Assembly (NCBI RefSeq): GCF_007558815.1
Contig: NZ_VLTJ01000008.1
Location: forward strand, 62,001-126,000
Direction of reading: 5' to 3'
Length of the DNA: 64,000 nucleotides
Source of the DNA: Verticiella sediminum
Lineage (GTDB): Bacteria; Pseudomonadota; Gammaproteobacteria; Burkholderiales; Burkholderiaceae_B
This document shows, in pieces, positions 57,147 through 64,000 of the stretch; within the stretch, counting starts at the first letter, position 1, and the number at the start of each line of letters is the position of its first letter. Position numbers and translations under genes: made by a program. The notes under the pieces were generated by a model. It made no database searches. It saw only the letters and a program-made list of their open reading frames with translations, and had not been told where the DNA came from.

Positions 57147-58016
57147 ATGAAGAAGATCCTTGGGGTGTACAGCGCGCCGAGGCCGCATTGGGTCGGCGAC
57201 GGCTTTCCCGTGCGCTCGCTGTTCGGCTACGACGGCCTGGGCCGCCACCTGAGCCCGTTCCTGCTGCTCGACCATGCCCAGCCCACGCGGTTCGAACCCA
57301 CGCCGCGCCGGCGCGGCGTGGGCGTGCACCCGCACCGCGGCTTCGAGACGGTCACCATCGTCTACCAGGGCGAGGTCGAGCACCGCGACTCCACCGGCGC
57401 GGGCGGTGTGATCGGGCCGGGCGACGTGCAGTGGATGACGGCCGCGGGCGGCATCCTGCACGAGGAATTCCATTCGCAGGATTTCGCCCGGCGCGGCGGT
57501 ACGGTGGAGATGGTGCAGCTCTGGGTGAATCTGCCCGCCAAGGACAAGATGTCGGCGCCCGGCTACCAGACGCTCCTCGCTGCGGACATCCCGGTGATCG
57601 AGCTGCCCGACGCAGCGGGCGCGGTGCGCGTGATCGCCGGCGCTTATGGCGGACGGACCGGGCCTGCGCGTACGTTCACGCCGATCGACGTCTGGGACGT
57701 GAGCCTGAGGCAGGATGGCATCGCGCGATTCACGCCCATCGCCGGCCATACCCTGGCGCTGGTGGTGCTGCGCGGTACTGTGCAGCTCAACGGCGACGCC
57801 ATCGCGCGCGAGGGTCAACTGGTGCACTTCGCGCGGGAGGGCGGCGAGGACGTCGTGATCGAAGCCAATGGCGATGCCCAGGTGCTCTGGCTGGCCGGCG
57901 AGCCGATCGACGAACCCATGGTCGGCTACGGGCCTTTCGTGATGAACACGGAGGACGAGATTCGCGAGGCCATCGCCGACTTCAACAGCGGCCGCTTCGG
58001 CGCGATGCATGCGTGA
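57147..58016 (+). CDS. Pirin-family protein
   Basis: 289 aa bicupin. Metal ligands His61 and His63 (VHPHRGFET), His105 and Glu107 (LHEEFHSQD) match those of human pirin and quercetinase-active YhhW. VGDGFPVRSLFGY is the N-terminal block. Bacterial pirins may act as quercetinases or redox-stress proteins. GAGGAA lies about eight bases before ATG 57147. Divergent from LysR. Confidence 0.9.
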   Translation: MKKILGVYSAPRPHWVGDGFPVRSLFGYDGLGRHLSPFLLLDHAQPTRFEPTPRRRGVGVHPHRGFETVTIVYQGEVEHRDSTGAGGVIGPGDVQWMTAAGGILHEEFHSQDFARRGGTVEMVQLWVNLPAKDKMSAPGYQTLLAADIPVIELPDAAGAVRVIAGAYGGRTGPARTFTPIDVWDVSLRQDGIARFTPIAGHTLALVVLRGTVQLNGDAIAREGQLVHFAREGGEDVVIEANGDAQVLWLAGEPIDEPMVGYGPFVMNTEDEIREAIADFNSGRFGAMHA

Positions 58017-58020
58017 TGTC

Positions 58021-58054
58021 CCCGTCCCTGGCCCCGACCCCGGCCGGGGACGGG
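58021..58054. terminator. Hairpin between convergent pirin and selD genes
   Basis: CCCGTCCC (58021-58028) and GGGACGGG (58047-58054) with an 18-base GC-rich loop, four bases past the pirin stop. No T-run; it could be a terminator for the plus strand. Confidence 0.5.
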
Positions 58055-58156
58055 TAGGCCCGCGGTGTGCTCGACCACATCGCCGGTTAGCGCGACCTCA
58101 TCGACAGCGACGACACGCGGAGCCGGAGTCCGTCCGGCTGCATGGCTGCGCCTGGC

Positions 58157-59239
58157 TCACGCGCTCGCCGGTGGTGCGGACGTAGTGGCCCGGCCCCGCA
58201 CGACGACCTGTGCGGGGCCTGGCCGCAGTTCGCCGATCGCGCTGGCGTGGGCGAAGCCGTCCCGATGAAAGCAGGCCAGCACGTCGGCCGCGGCTTCGGG
58301 CGCACAGGCGACGAGCAGGCCGCCGGAGGTCTGGGGGTCGGTCAGCAGGGCGCGCAGGGTAGCGTCGGCAATGCCATCCACCGCGTCGCCGTAGGAGGCC
58401 CAATTGCGGCCGGAGGCGCCGGTCACGACGCCAGCGGCGGCGAGTTCGGGTACGGCGGGCAGCCAGGGCAGGCGCGCCGTATCGATGTGCGCCTGAAGCT
58501 GCGAGCCGCGGGCCATTTCCAGGGCATGGCCGAGCAGGCCGAAGCCGGTCACGTCGGTGATGGCATGCACGCCCGGCAGGCGCGCAATCTCGGCGCCCGG
58601 GCGATTGAGCCGGGTGGTGCTGTCGATCATGGCCGCGTAACCCGCCGCGTCGAGCAGGCCCTGCTTGAACGCGGCCGACAGCACGCCCACGCCCAGCGGC
58701 TTGCCGAGGATCAGCACGTCGCCGGCCTGGGCGTCGCAGTTGCGCTTGATGTCGCGCGGATGGGCCAGCCCCATGGCGGCCAGCCCGTAGATGGGTTCGA
58801 CCGAGTCGATCGTGTGGCCGCCCGCCACGGGTATGCCGGCCTCGGCGCAGATCGATTCGCCGCCGCGCAATACCTCGGCGATCACCTCGGGCGGCAGTAC
58901 GTTGACCGGCATGCCGACGATGGCCAGGGCGAGAATGGGGCGCCCGCCCATGGCGTACACATCCGACAGCGCATTCGCCGCGGCGATGCGGCCGAAATCG
59001 AAGGGGTCGTCGACTACCGGCATGAAGAAATCGGTGGTGGCGATCAGGGCCTGCTCGTCGTTCAGGCGATACACAGCGGCGTCGTCGGACGTTTCCCGGC
59101 CGACGAGCAGCTCGGGCGGCGCGAGCGGGCCGGCGTAGCGGGACAGCAGCCCCGAGAGCACGCCCGGTGCGATCTTGCAGCCGCAGCCGCCGCCGTGGGC
59201 CAGGGAGGTGAGACGAGGCGTGGCTTGAGATTCGGTCAT
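58157..59239 (-). CDS. selD: Selenide, water dikinase
   Basis: 360 aa. Makes selenophosphate from selenide and ATP, the selenium donor for SelA. The active-site GGCGCK block has Cys19, Cys21 and Lys22; this is the Cys form, not a selenocysteine SelD, since no in-frame TGA is used. [32 protein letters not shown] is the ATP/metal region and [12 protein letters not shown] is near the C-terminus. Its start is 14 bases from the tRNA-Sec gene. Last gene of the minus Sec block. Confidence 0.95.
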   Translation of the reverse strand: MTESQATPRLTSLAHGGGCGCKIAPGVLSGLLSRYAGPLAPPELLVGRETSDDAAVYRLNDEQALIATTDFFMPVVDDPFDFGRIAAANALSDVYAMGGRPILALAIVGMPVNVLPPEVIAEVLRGGESICAEAGIPVAGGHTIDSVEPIYGLAAMGLAHPRDIKRNCDAQAGDVLILGKPLGVGVLSAAFKQGLLDAAGYAAMIDSTTRLNRPGAEIARLPGVHAITDVTGFGLLGHALEMARGSQLQAHIDTARLPWLPAVPELAAAGVVTGASGRNWASYGDAVDGIADATLRALLTDPQTSGGLLVACAPEAAADVLACFHRDGFAHASAIGELRPGPAQVVVRGRATTSAPPASA

Positions 59240-59253
59240 GGTGTGCGGCGCAG

Positions 59254-59349
59254 TGGCGGAAGGTAGCAGGAGTCGAACCTACCTGGGAGCGTCTGACGCC
59301 CCCAACCGGGTTTGAAGCCCGGCCGCGCCACCGGGCACGGATACCTTCC
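59254..59349 (-). tRNA. selC: tRNA-Sec (anticodon TCA)
   Basis: 96 bases including encoded CCA. 8-bp acceptor stem GGAAGGTA/TACCTTCC, discriminator G and CCA at 59256-59254. Anticodon stem CCGGG/CCCGG with loop CTTCAAA puts TCA at 59315-59313. A long variable arm (GGGGGCGTC paired with AGACGCTCCC region) and T-loop TTCGACT fit the bacterial tRNA-Sec shape. Lies between selB and selD. Confidence 0.96.
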
Positions 59350-59374
59350 TTCGAGAACCCGACGATGATAGCCG

Positions 59375-61324
59375 CTATGCGGTGCCGCCGCGAGCCTGCA
59401 GCGGGGCGGCCGGTTCGAACAGATCCGGCGAGCCGCGCAGCACGTGGCCGTCGCGCAGCCGGCGGGTGAGGCCGACCCGATCGAAGAACTCCAGGATCTG
59501 GATCGCGCGCTTGCGCCCGAGCCCGGCGCGGTCGCGAAACACGGCCGCGTGGGCGGTGCCCTCGCGCTGGCACAGCTCGACCACGAGCGCGGCCAGGCGG
59601 GCAAGCTGCTCGCGATGGTAGAAGAGATCCTTGACCACCTGGGCCAGTTCGCCGCGGCGCACCAGCTTGCGCAGCAGCAGACGCGTTTCGTCTTCGGGAA
59701 TGGCGAACTCGCGGGCGAGCTCGCGCGTCCAGGGCGGCTCGAACCCGCCGGCGTGGATGCGTGCGAGCAGCGCGGCCGCGCGCTCGTTGTCCAGCGGCGA
59801 CAGGGTGGCACCATGGCCGGGCAGGTGCAGCCACGGCCCGTTGCGCGCGATCTGCCGGCCCGCCGTCATATGTTCCATCAAAGCCGACCACAGAGATTCC
59901 GAGACCTGCGGCAGCGCCATGCGCTTGAGGCGCTGCATCTGCGCGCCGGGCTCGTCGGGCGACTGCTCGTGAAAGGCGCCGAGCGCCTGGCACACGGCGG
60001 CGCACAGCGCTTCCAGATGCGGCTGCGCGATGAGCGTGCGCGGCCCGGCGGTGCGCGGCGTGAGCCAGGTAGCGCTGTCGGCGTCGAGTTCGGGCCAGGC
60101 CGTGCGGCCGGTCAGGCGTGCCAAGGCGTCTTCCGGAACGCCCCAGGCGGCCTCGCGCAGCACCGGTGCCAGCCCTTCGCCGCGCAGCAGGCATTCGATC
60201 GCGTCGAGCCAGGCCAGGCGCTGCGCCGAGCGCCGCTTGCGGTCCGGCGCGGCCGGATCGAGCACCATGCCGCCGCCGATGGTCCGGTTGGCCTGCGGGT
60301 TGCGCAGGATGTAGCGCTCGCCGGGCATGGCGCACACGGGCGCGTCGAACACGAGCTGCACGCGCGCTCGTTCGCCCCGGCCCAGCGTGTCGACCGAAAG
60401 CGGAACCGCGTGCGCGACGTGATGCGCCGCTCCCAGGTGGACGTGGACCGGCGTCCAGGTGCGCAGCGGCTGCTCGGCATCCGGCAGCAGGTGCAGGGCC
60501 ACGTCGATGTGGCGCGCGGGGGCGAAGCAGCGCACGTCGGCGATCCAGTCGCCGCGCTGGATCGCATCCTTGTCGATGCCGGCCAGGTTCAATGCCAGGC
60601 GCTGGCCGGCAGCGCCGCAGGGGCTGGGCCGGTTCTGCGCGTGGATGCTGCGCACGCGCACCGGCGTGCCGGCCGGCATCAGCCGCAGGTCGGCGCTGTC
60701 GTCCACCCGCACGGTGCCGCCGTGGGCGGTGCCGGTGACGACCGTGCCACGGCCCTGCAGCGTGAACACGCGGTCGACGGCCAGGCGGAACAGCCCGTCC
60801 GCGTTGCGCGCTCCGGTGCCGCCCGCCTGCTCGGCGAGGTGGCCGCGCAGGGCGAGCAGGCCGGGGTCGTCGGCATGGCGTGCGTCGATCTCGAAGATCG
60901 GCGCGGCTTGCAGGAAGCTGCCGGCGATGAGCGCGGCAAGCTCGGCGCGCACGTGCGCGCGCTGCGCGGCATCCGCCCGGTCAGCCTTGGTGAGGGCGAC
61001 GGCGCCGCGGGCCACGCCCAGCAGTTGCAGGATGGCCAGGTGCTCGCGGGTCTGCGGCATCACGCCGTCGTCGGCCGCGACCACGAGCAGGCCGAAGTCG
61101 ATGCCGCTCGCGCCGGCGGCCATGGTGTGCACCAGCTTTTCATGGCCGGGCACGTCGATGAAGCCGAGGATGTCGCCGTCCGGCAGCGGCACGTAGGCGT
61201 AGCCGAGCTGGATGCTGATGCCGCGCGCCTTCTCTTCCTTGAGGCGGTCGGTGTCGACGCCGGTCAGCGCGCGCACCAGCGTGGTCTTGCCATGGTCGAT
61301 GTGCCCCGCGGTGCCGACGATCAT
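59375..61324 (-). CDS. selB: Selenocysteine-specific translation elongation factor
   Basis: 649 aa. GTPase that delivers Sec-tRNA to UGA at a SECIS hairpin. G1 loop GHIDHGKT at 7-14, [47 protein letters not shown]-terminal winged helices (about 380-649) bind SECIS RNA, including [28 protein letters not shown] and [28 protein letters not shown] 61324 overlaps the selA stop (ATGA), which fixes the start. Confidence 0.96.
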   Translation of the reverse strand: MIVGTAGHIDHGKTTLVRALTGVDTDRLKEEKARGISIQLGYAYVPLPDGDILGFIDVPGHEKLVHTMAAGASGIDFGLLVVAADDGVMPQTREHLAILQLLGVARGAVALTKADRADAAQRAHVRAELAALIAGSFLQAAPIFEIDARHADDPGLLALRGHLAEQAGGTGARNADGLFRLAVDRVFTLQGRGTVVTGTAHGGTVRVDDSADLRLMPAGTPVRVRSIHAQNRPSPCGAAGQRLALNLAGIDKDAIQRGDWIADVRCFAPARHIDVALHLLPDAEQPLRTWTPVHVHLGAAHHVAHAVPLSVDTLGRGERARVQLVFDAPVCAMPGERYILRNPQANRTIGGGMVLDPAAPDRKRRSAQRLAWLDAIECLLRGEGLAPVLREAAWGVPEDALARLTGRTAWPELDADSATWLTPRTAGPRTLIAQPHLEALCAAVCQALGAFHEQSPDEPGAQMQRLKRMALPQVSESLWSALMEHMTAGRQIARNGPWLHLPGHGATLSPLDNERAAALLARIHAGGFEPPWTRELAREFAIPEDETRLLLRKLVRRGELAQVVKDLFYHREQLARLAALVVELCQREGTAHAAVFRDRAGLGRKRAIQILEFFDRVGLTRRLRDGHVLRGSPDLFEPAAPLQARGGTA

Positions 61325-62730
61325 GGCGCGGCCTCGAGCTGGCGGGCGAAGGCGTCGGTGTCGACTTCTTCGAGGCAGCGCAGGTCCAGCCACAGTGCAT
61401 CGTCGGCGATGCGGCCGATCACCGGACGCGGCAGCTCGCGCAGACGGGCTTCGAGCCGGCCCAGGTGGCGTCCGGCGCGGCCCGCGCCGGACCACCGGAC
61501 CGTCAATCCGGCGCTCGGCAACTGGTCCACGGGCAGTGCGCCGCTGCCGATCTGGCTGAACATGGCGGTCACATGCACGGTGTAGTCGTGTCCGACCCAC
61601 GCCTGCAAGGTGGATTGCAGTCGCTGCGCCTGGGCCTGCATCTGTGCCGCGGGCCGGGTGAACAGGCGCAGCGTGGTGAGGCGCTCGGCCAGGTGTTCGG
61701 GTGCGCGGTACAGGGCCAGCACGGGTTCGAGCGCAGCCAGGGTGAGCTTGCCCACGCGCAGCGCGCGCTTGAGCGGGTTCTTCTTGATGCGGCGGATCAG
61801 GTCGGCGCGCCCCACGATCAGGCCCGCCTGCGGTCCACCGAGCAGTTTGTCGCCGCTGAACGTGACCAGGTCGGCGCCGACGGCGAGCGTCTCGCGCACG
61901 GTTTCCTCGCGCGGCAGGCCCCATTGCGTGAGGTCGACCAGGGTGCCGCTGCCCAGGTCCACCGTGGCCGGCAGGCCGTGCGCGTGGGCCAGGCGTGCGA
62001 CCTCGGCCACGGGCACGCTGCGCGTAAAGCCGGTGATCGCATAGTTGCTGCAATGCACCTTCATCAGCATGGCGGTGCGTGGGCCGATGGCGGTTTCGTA
62101 ATCTGCTGGATGGGTGCGGTTGGTCGTGCCGACCTCCTTCAGGCGCGCGCCGGCCCGCCCCATGATGTCGGGAATGCGAAAGGCGCCGCCGATCTCGACC
62201 AGCTCGCCGCGCGACACCACCACCTCGCGGCGGTTGGCGAGGGCGTTGAGCATCAGCAGCACGGCCGCCGCATTGTTGTTGACCACGGTGGCGGCCTCGG
62301 CACCGGTCAGCTCGCGCAGCAGCTCTTCGACGAGGTCGTCGCGATCGCCGCGCCCTCCGCTGGCCAGGTCGAACTCGAGGTTGGCCGGCGCGGTGAGCGC
62401 GCGCACCACGCCGGCCACCGCGGCGTCGGGCAGCAGGGCGCGCCCCAGGTTGGTGTGCAGCACCGTGCCGGTGAGGTTGTAGACCGCGCGCAGCCGGGGC
62501 TGCGTGGCACGGGCGATCTCACGCTGTACCTGCGCGCCGATGTGCGCTTCGTCCAGCAGGTCCGGGCTGGCGTCGCCCGTGCGGATGCGCGCGCGCAGGC
62601 CGTCCAGATGGCGGCGCAGCGCGGCGACTGTGTAGGCATGGCCGTGGGCCTGGATCTCGGCCTGGATCGCGGGCACTTGCAGGAGCCTGTCGAGCGCCGG
62701 TATGTCGGATAGCTGGGCGAAAGCGCTCAC
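61321..62730 (-). CDS. selA: L-seryl-tRNA(Sec) selenium transferase
   Basis: 469 aa from GTG 62730 (GGAGAG upstream). PLP enzyme that converts Ser-tRNA-Sec to Sec-tRNA-Sec with selenophosphate. The PLP lysine is in [32 protein letters not shown] and [15 protein letters not shown] are conserved. A reading frame from 62826 would overlap fdhE. Coupled to selB by ATGA. Decameric in bacteria. Confidence 0.94.
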   Translation of the reverse strand: MSAFAQLSDIPALDRLLQVPAIQAEIQAHGHAYTVAALRRHLDGLRARIRTGDASPDLLDEAHIGAQVQREIARATQPRLRAVYNLTGTVLHTNLGRALLPDAAVAGVVRALTAPANLEFDLASGGRGDRDDLVEELLRELTGAEAATVVNNNAAAVLLMLNALANRREVVVSRGELVEIGGAFRIPDIMGRAGARLKEVGTTNRTHPADYETAIGPRTAMLMKVHCSNYAITGFTRSVPVAEVARLAHAHGLPATVDLGSGTLVDLTQWGLPREETVRETLAVGADLVTFSGDKLLGGPQAGLIVGRADLIRRIKKNPLKRALRVGKLTLAALEPVLALYRAPEHLAERLTTLRLFTRPAAQMQAQAQRLQSTLQAWVGHDYTVHVTAMFSQIGSGALPVDQLPSAGLTVRWSGAGRAGRHLGRLEARLRELPRPVIGRIADDALWLDLRCLEEVDTDAFARQLEAAP

Positions 62731-62809
62731 TGCGCGGCTCTCCTGTGGCTGCGCGGCATCCTCCTCGCGGGAGGAAACGCGCTGGCTTCGGGCGGCCTGG
62801 CGGAGGCGC

Positions 62810-63784
62810 TCATACCTCCTCCCCATGCCAGAGCAGCGGGTTGCCGCTGGCGCGCTGGTAGCCGGCTTCGCCCATGAGGATGTCCAGGGCGAGGCTGGCC
62901 AGGTCGTCGGCGACGGGGTCCACGTACAAGTCCTTCTCCTGGTAGAAGATCTTGCGGTAGGTGCCGCAGTGATCGCAGGATTCGGCGCGCACGGCGCCTG
63001 CGCGGTCGCGGGTTTCGCGGGCGTCGTCGGTCGGCGGCGCGTCCCGGCTCTCGACGCTGTGATAGACGATCTTCTCGTTGTCGCCGCAGTGGCTGCAGGT
63101 CACGCGCACGCGGTGCCATTCGGTGGCGCACAGCGGGCAGCACAGATAGCGGTAGCCGTCGTACTGGCCGCCCACGCGCACGATGCTCGCGACCGGCGCG
63201 CTCGCGCACACCGGGCACACCTCGGGCGGGCTGGTCACCGGCAACTGCGCGGCGTCGAAGCGGCTGGCGAGCGCGGTCCAGTAGACCTGCAGCGCCGCCA
63301 TCACGAAGGGCGCAGCGAGCGCGTCGACGCCCACGTCGGATTCGGCCGTCAGCACGTCGGCCAGGCGCTCGAGCGCGGCGGGGTCCTGCTCGGCCAGCGC
63401 CCGCAGGCGGTGACAGGTCTCGGCCGCCTCGGCAGGCAGGGCGGGGTCGGCCAGCAGGTGCTCGAGCAGGGCGTCCAGCACGTCGCGCCAGCGCGGGTCG
63501 CGCGGCCATGCGGTGGCCTGCATCGTGGGCAGGCCGTAGGCCTGGGCGCGCTCGATCTGCTCCGGGCTGGCGCCGGGTGGCGTCAGGCTGTCGCGCAGCG
63601 CGTGCTGGGCGTCCGCCACCCGCGCCATGAGTTCGAGATAGCCTAGCAGCGGATGCCCGGCGGCGAGCTGGCGCAGGCGGTTGGCGCGGTCCTGGAATAC
63701 CGCGCCCGGCTGGGGCAGACGCACGCGCGCGATGGCGGTGTGGTCCAGGGATTCGATTTCGCCGCGTGAGAGGATGCGCTGCAC
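62810..63784 (-). CDS. fdhE: Formate dehydrogenase accessory protein FdhE
   Basis: 324 aa from GTG 63784 (AGGAG upstream). Needed for assembly and activity of membrane Sec-containing formate dehydrogenases. Rubredoxin-like metal-binding half has four CxxC pairs: CPVC, CPLC, CSHC and [28 protein letters not shown] is the N-terminal helix block. Follows the formate dehydrogenase cytochrome b gene on the same strand. Confidence 0.94.
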   Translation of the reverse strand: MQRILSRGEIESLDHTAIARVRLPQPGAVFQDRANRLRQLAAGHPLLGYLELMARVADAQHALRDSLTPPGASPEQIERAQAYGLPTMQATAWPRDPRWRDVLDALLEHLLADPALPAEAAETCHRLRALAEQDPAALERLADVLTAESDVGVDALAAPFVMAALQVYWTALASRFDAAQLPVTSPPEVCPVCASAPVASIVRVGGQYDGYRYLCCPLCATEWHRVRVTCSHCGDNEKIVYHSVESRDAPPTDDARETRDRAGAVRAESCDHCGTYRKIFYQEKDLYVDPVADDLASLALDILMGEAGYQRASGNPLLWHGEEV

Positions 63785-63805
63785 GTGGAACTCCTGTGAA
63801 AACGA

Positions 63806-63830
63806 ACACGGCCGCCTGCGGCAGCCGTGT
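63806..63830 (-). terminator. Hairpin between fdo gamma subunit and fdhE
   Basis: ACACGGC at 63806-63812 pairs with GCCGTGT at 63824-63830; an inner GCCGC/GCGGC stem adds stability. On the minus strand it is followed by TTCGTTTT. Probably reduces read-through from the formate dehydrogenase structural genes into fdhE-selAB. Confidence 0.5.
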
Positions 63831-63856
63831 CGCGAGGGTGGGGGCGCTCGCCCGGC

Positions 63857-64000
63857 CTATTTGCGAACCGGCTCCTTGGGGGCCTGGCGGAACCAGGCGC
63901 GGTGGTGTTTCCAGGCCCAGCCCGGGCTGACGGTGCCGCGCACCATCGCACCCACCGACCCCTTGACCCAGATCGCCGCGTAGATATGCACGATGATCGC
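63857..64000 (-). CDS. Formate dehydrogenase gamma subunit (cytochrome b), C-terminal fragment
   Basis: Last 47 residues only; the gene continues beyond the window end. The segment begins AIIVHIYAAIWVKGSVGAM, with VRGTVSPGWAWKHHRAWFRQAP after it. This is the C-terminus of FdnI/FdoI-type membrane subunits, with the His of VHIYAA a likely heme ligand. It indicates a respiratory formate dehydrogenase operon upstream, whose catalytic subunit would need the Sec genes here. Confidence 0.88.
   Translation of the reverse strand, partial: AIIVHIYAAIWVKGSVGAMVRGTVSPGWAWKHHRAWFRQAPKEPVRK

Overview
The window is high-GC proteobacterial DNA. The gene families point to a betaproteobacterium of the Alcaligenaceae (Bordetella/Achromobacter type). 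The evidence is a ribB-ribH-nusB-thiL-pgpA-pncC run, a CIRCE-controlled groSL operon, four orphan 'Bug' solute receptors (tripartite tricarboxylate transport family), and a complete nicotinate (nic) catabolic cluster. No IS element, integrase, CRISPR array or rRNA gene was seen. The only tRNA recognised is tRNA-Sec.

Layout. (1) 0.1-7.1 kb, core metabolism: riboflavin synthesis (ribB with a degenerate GTP-cyclohydrolase-II domain, ribH), nusB, thiL, pgpA, pncC; then a small DUF2007 protein, pyrF and an MFS transporter on the minus strand. (2) 7.3-8.2 kb: proline iminopeptidase. (3) 8.3-16.3 kb, minus-strand catabolic block: acyl-CoA synthetase, Bug receptor, LysR, second Bug, type-B carboxylesterase, AtuA-like protein and its DUF4387 partner, probably uptake and breakdown of an ester or branched acid. 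(4) 16.5-20.2 kb: two LysR regulators, a GNAT acetyltransferase and an alpha/beta hydrolase. (5) 20.3-24.2 kb: class II aldolase with a DctQ-DctM-DctP TRAP transporter. (6) 24.3-27.3 kb: AraC regulator divergent from a fosmidomycin-resistance-type MFS pump, then a membrane protein with a polyglycine tail. (7) 27.5-29.7 kb: groS-groL with a CIRCE operator, a strong promoter and a perfect terminator. (8) 30.0-36.5 kb, a visibly lower-GC insert: an aconitase-type LeuC/LeuD-like pair and an isocitrate-lyase/PEP-mutase-superfamily lyase form one minus operon, and a TauD dioxygenase, HpcH/HpaI aldolase and Bug receptor form a second. An IclR gene lies between them, and matching palindromes in both control regions suggest one regulon.

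(9) 36.8-37.8 kb: MarR-GNAT fusion regulator behind two tandem palindromes. (10) 37.9-42.1 kb: CaiB CoA-transferase, Bug receptor and two MaoC/hotdog hydratases, divergent from an IclR gene across a 42-bp nested palindrome. (11) 42.2-55.2 kb: nic cluster for nicotinate to fumarate. NicE-NicD-NicX-NicF and a molybdenum hydroxylase subunit are on the minus strand. NicC, a NicA-like 2Fe-2S protein, a triheme cytochrome fused to a decayed molybdenum domain, and a NiaP-like transporter are on the plus strand, followed by a NicR-type MarR repressor. The nicotinate dehydrogenase therefore looks split. (12) 55.4-58.0 kb: COG2945 hydrolase, LysR, pirin. (13) 58.2-64.0 kb: selenocysteine and formate dehydrogenase block on the minus strand: end of the cytochrome b subunit, fdhE, selA, selB, selC, selD.

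The most noteworthy points are the split nicotinate dehydrogenase and the 30-36.5 kb island. The island pairs an aconitase-like dehydratase whose small subunit has lost the SSRE active-site motif with a C-C lyase, under one predicted IclR operator. Base composition statements are by eye; nothing was computed or searched.
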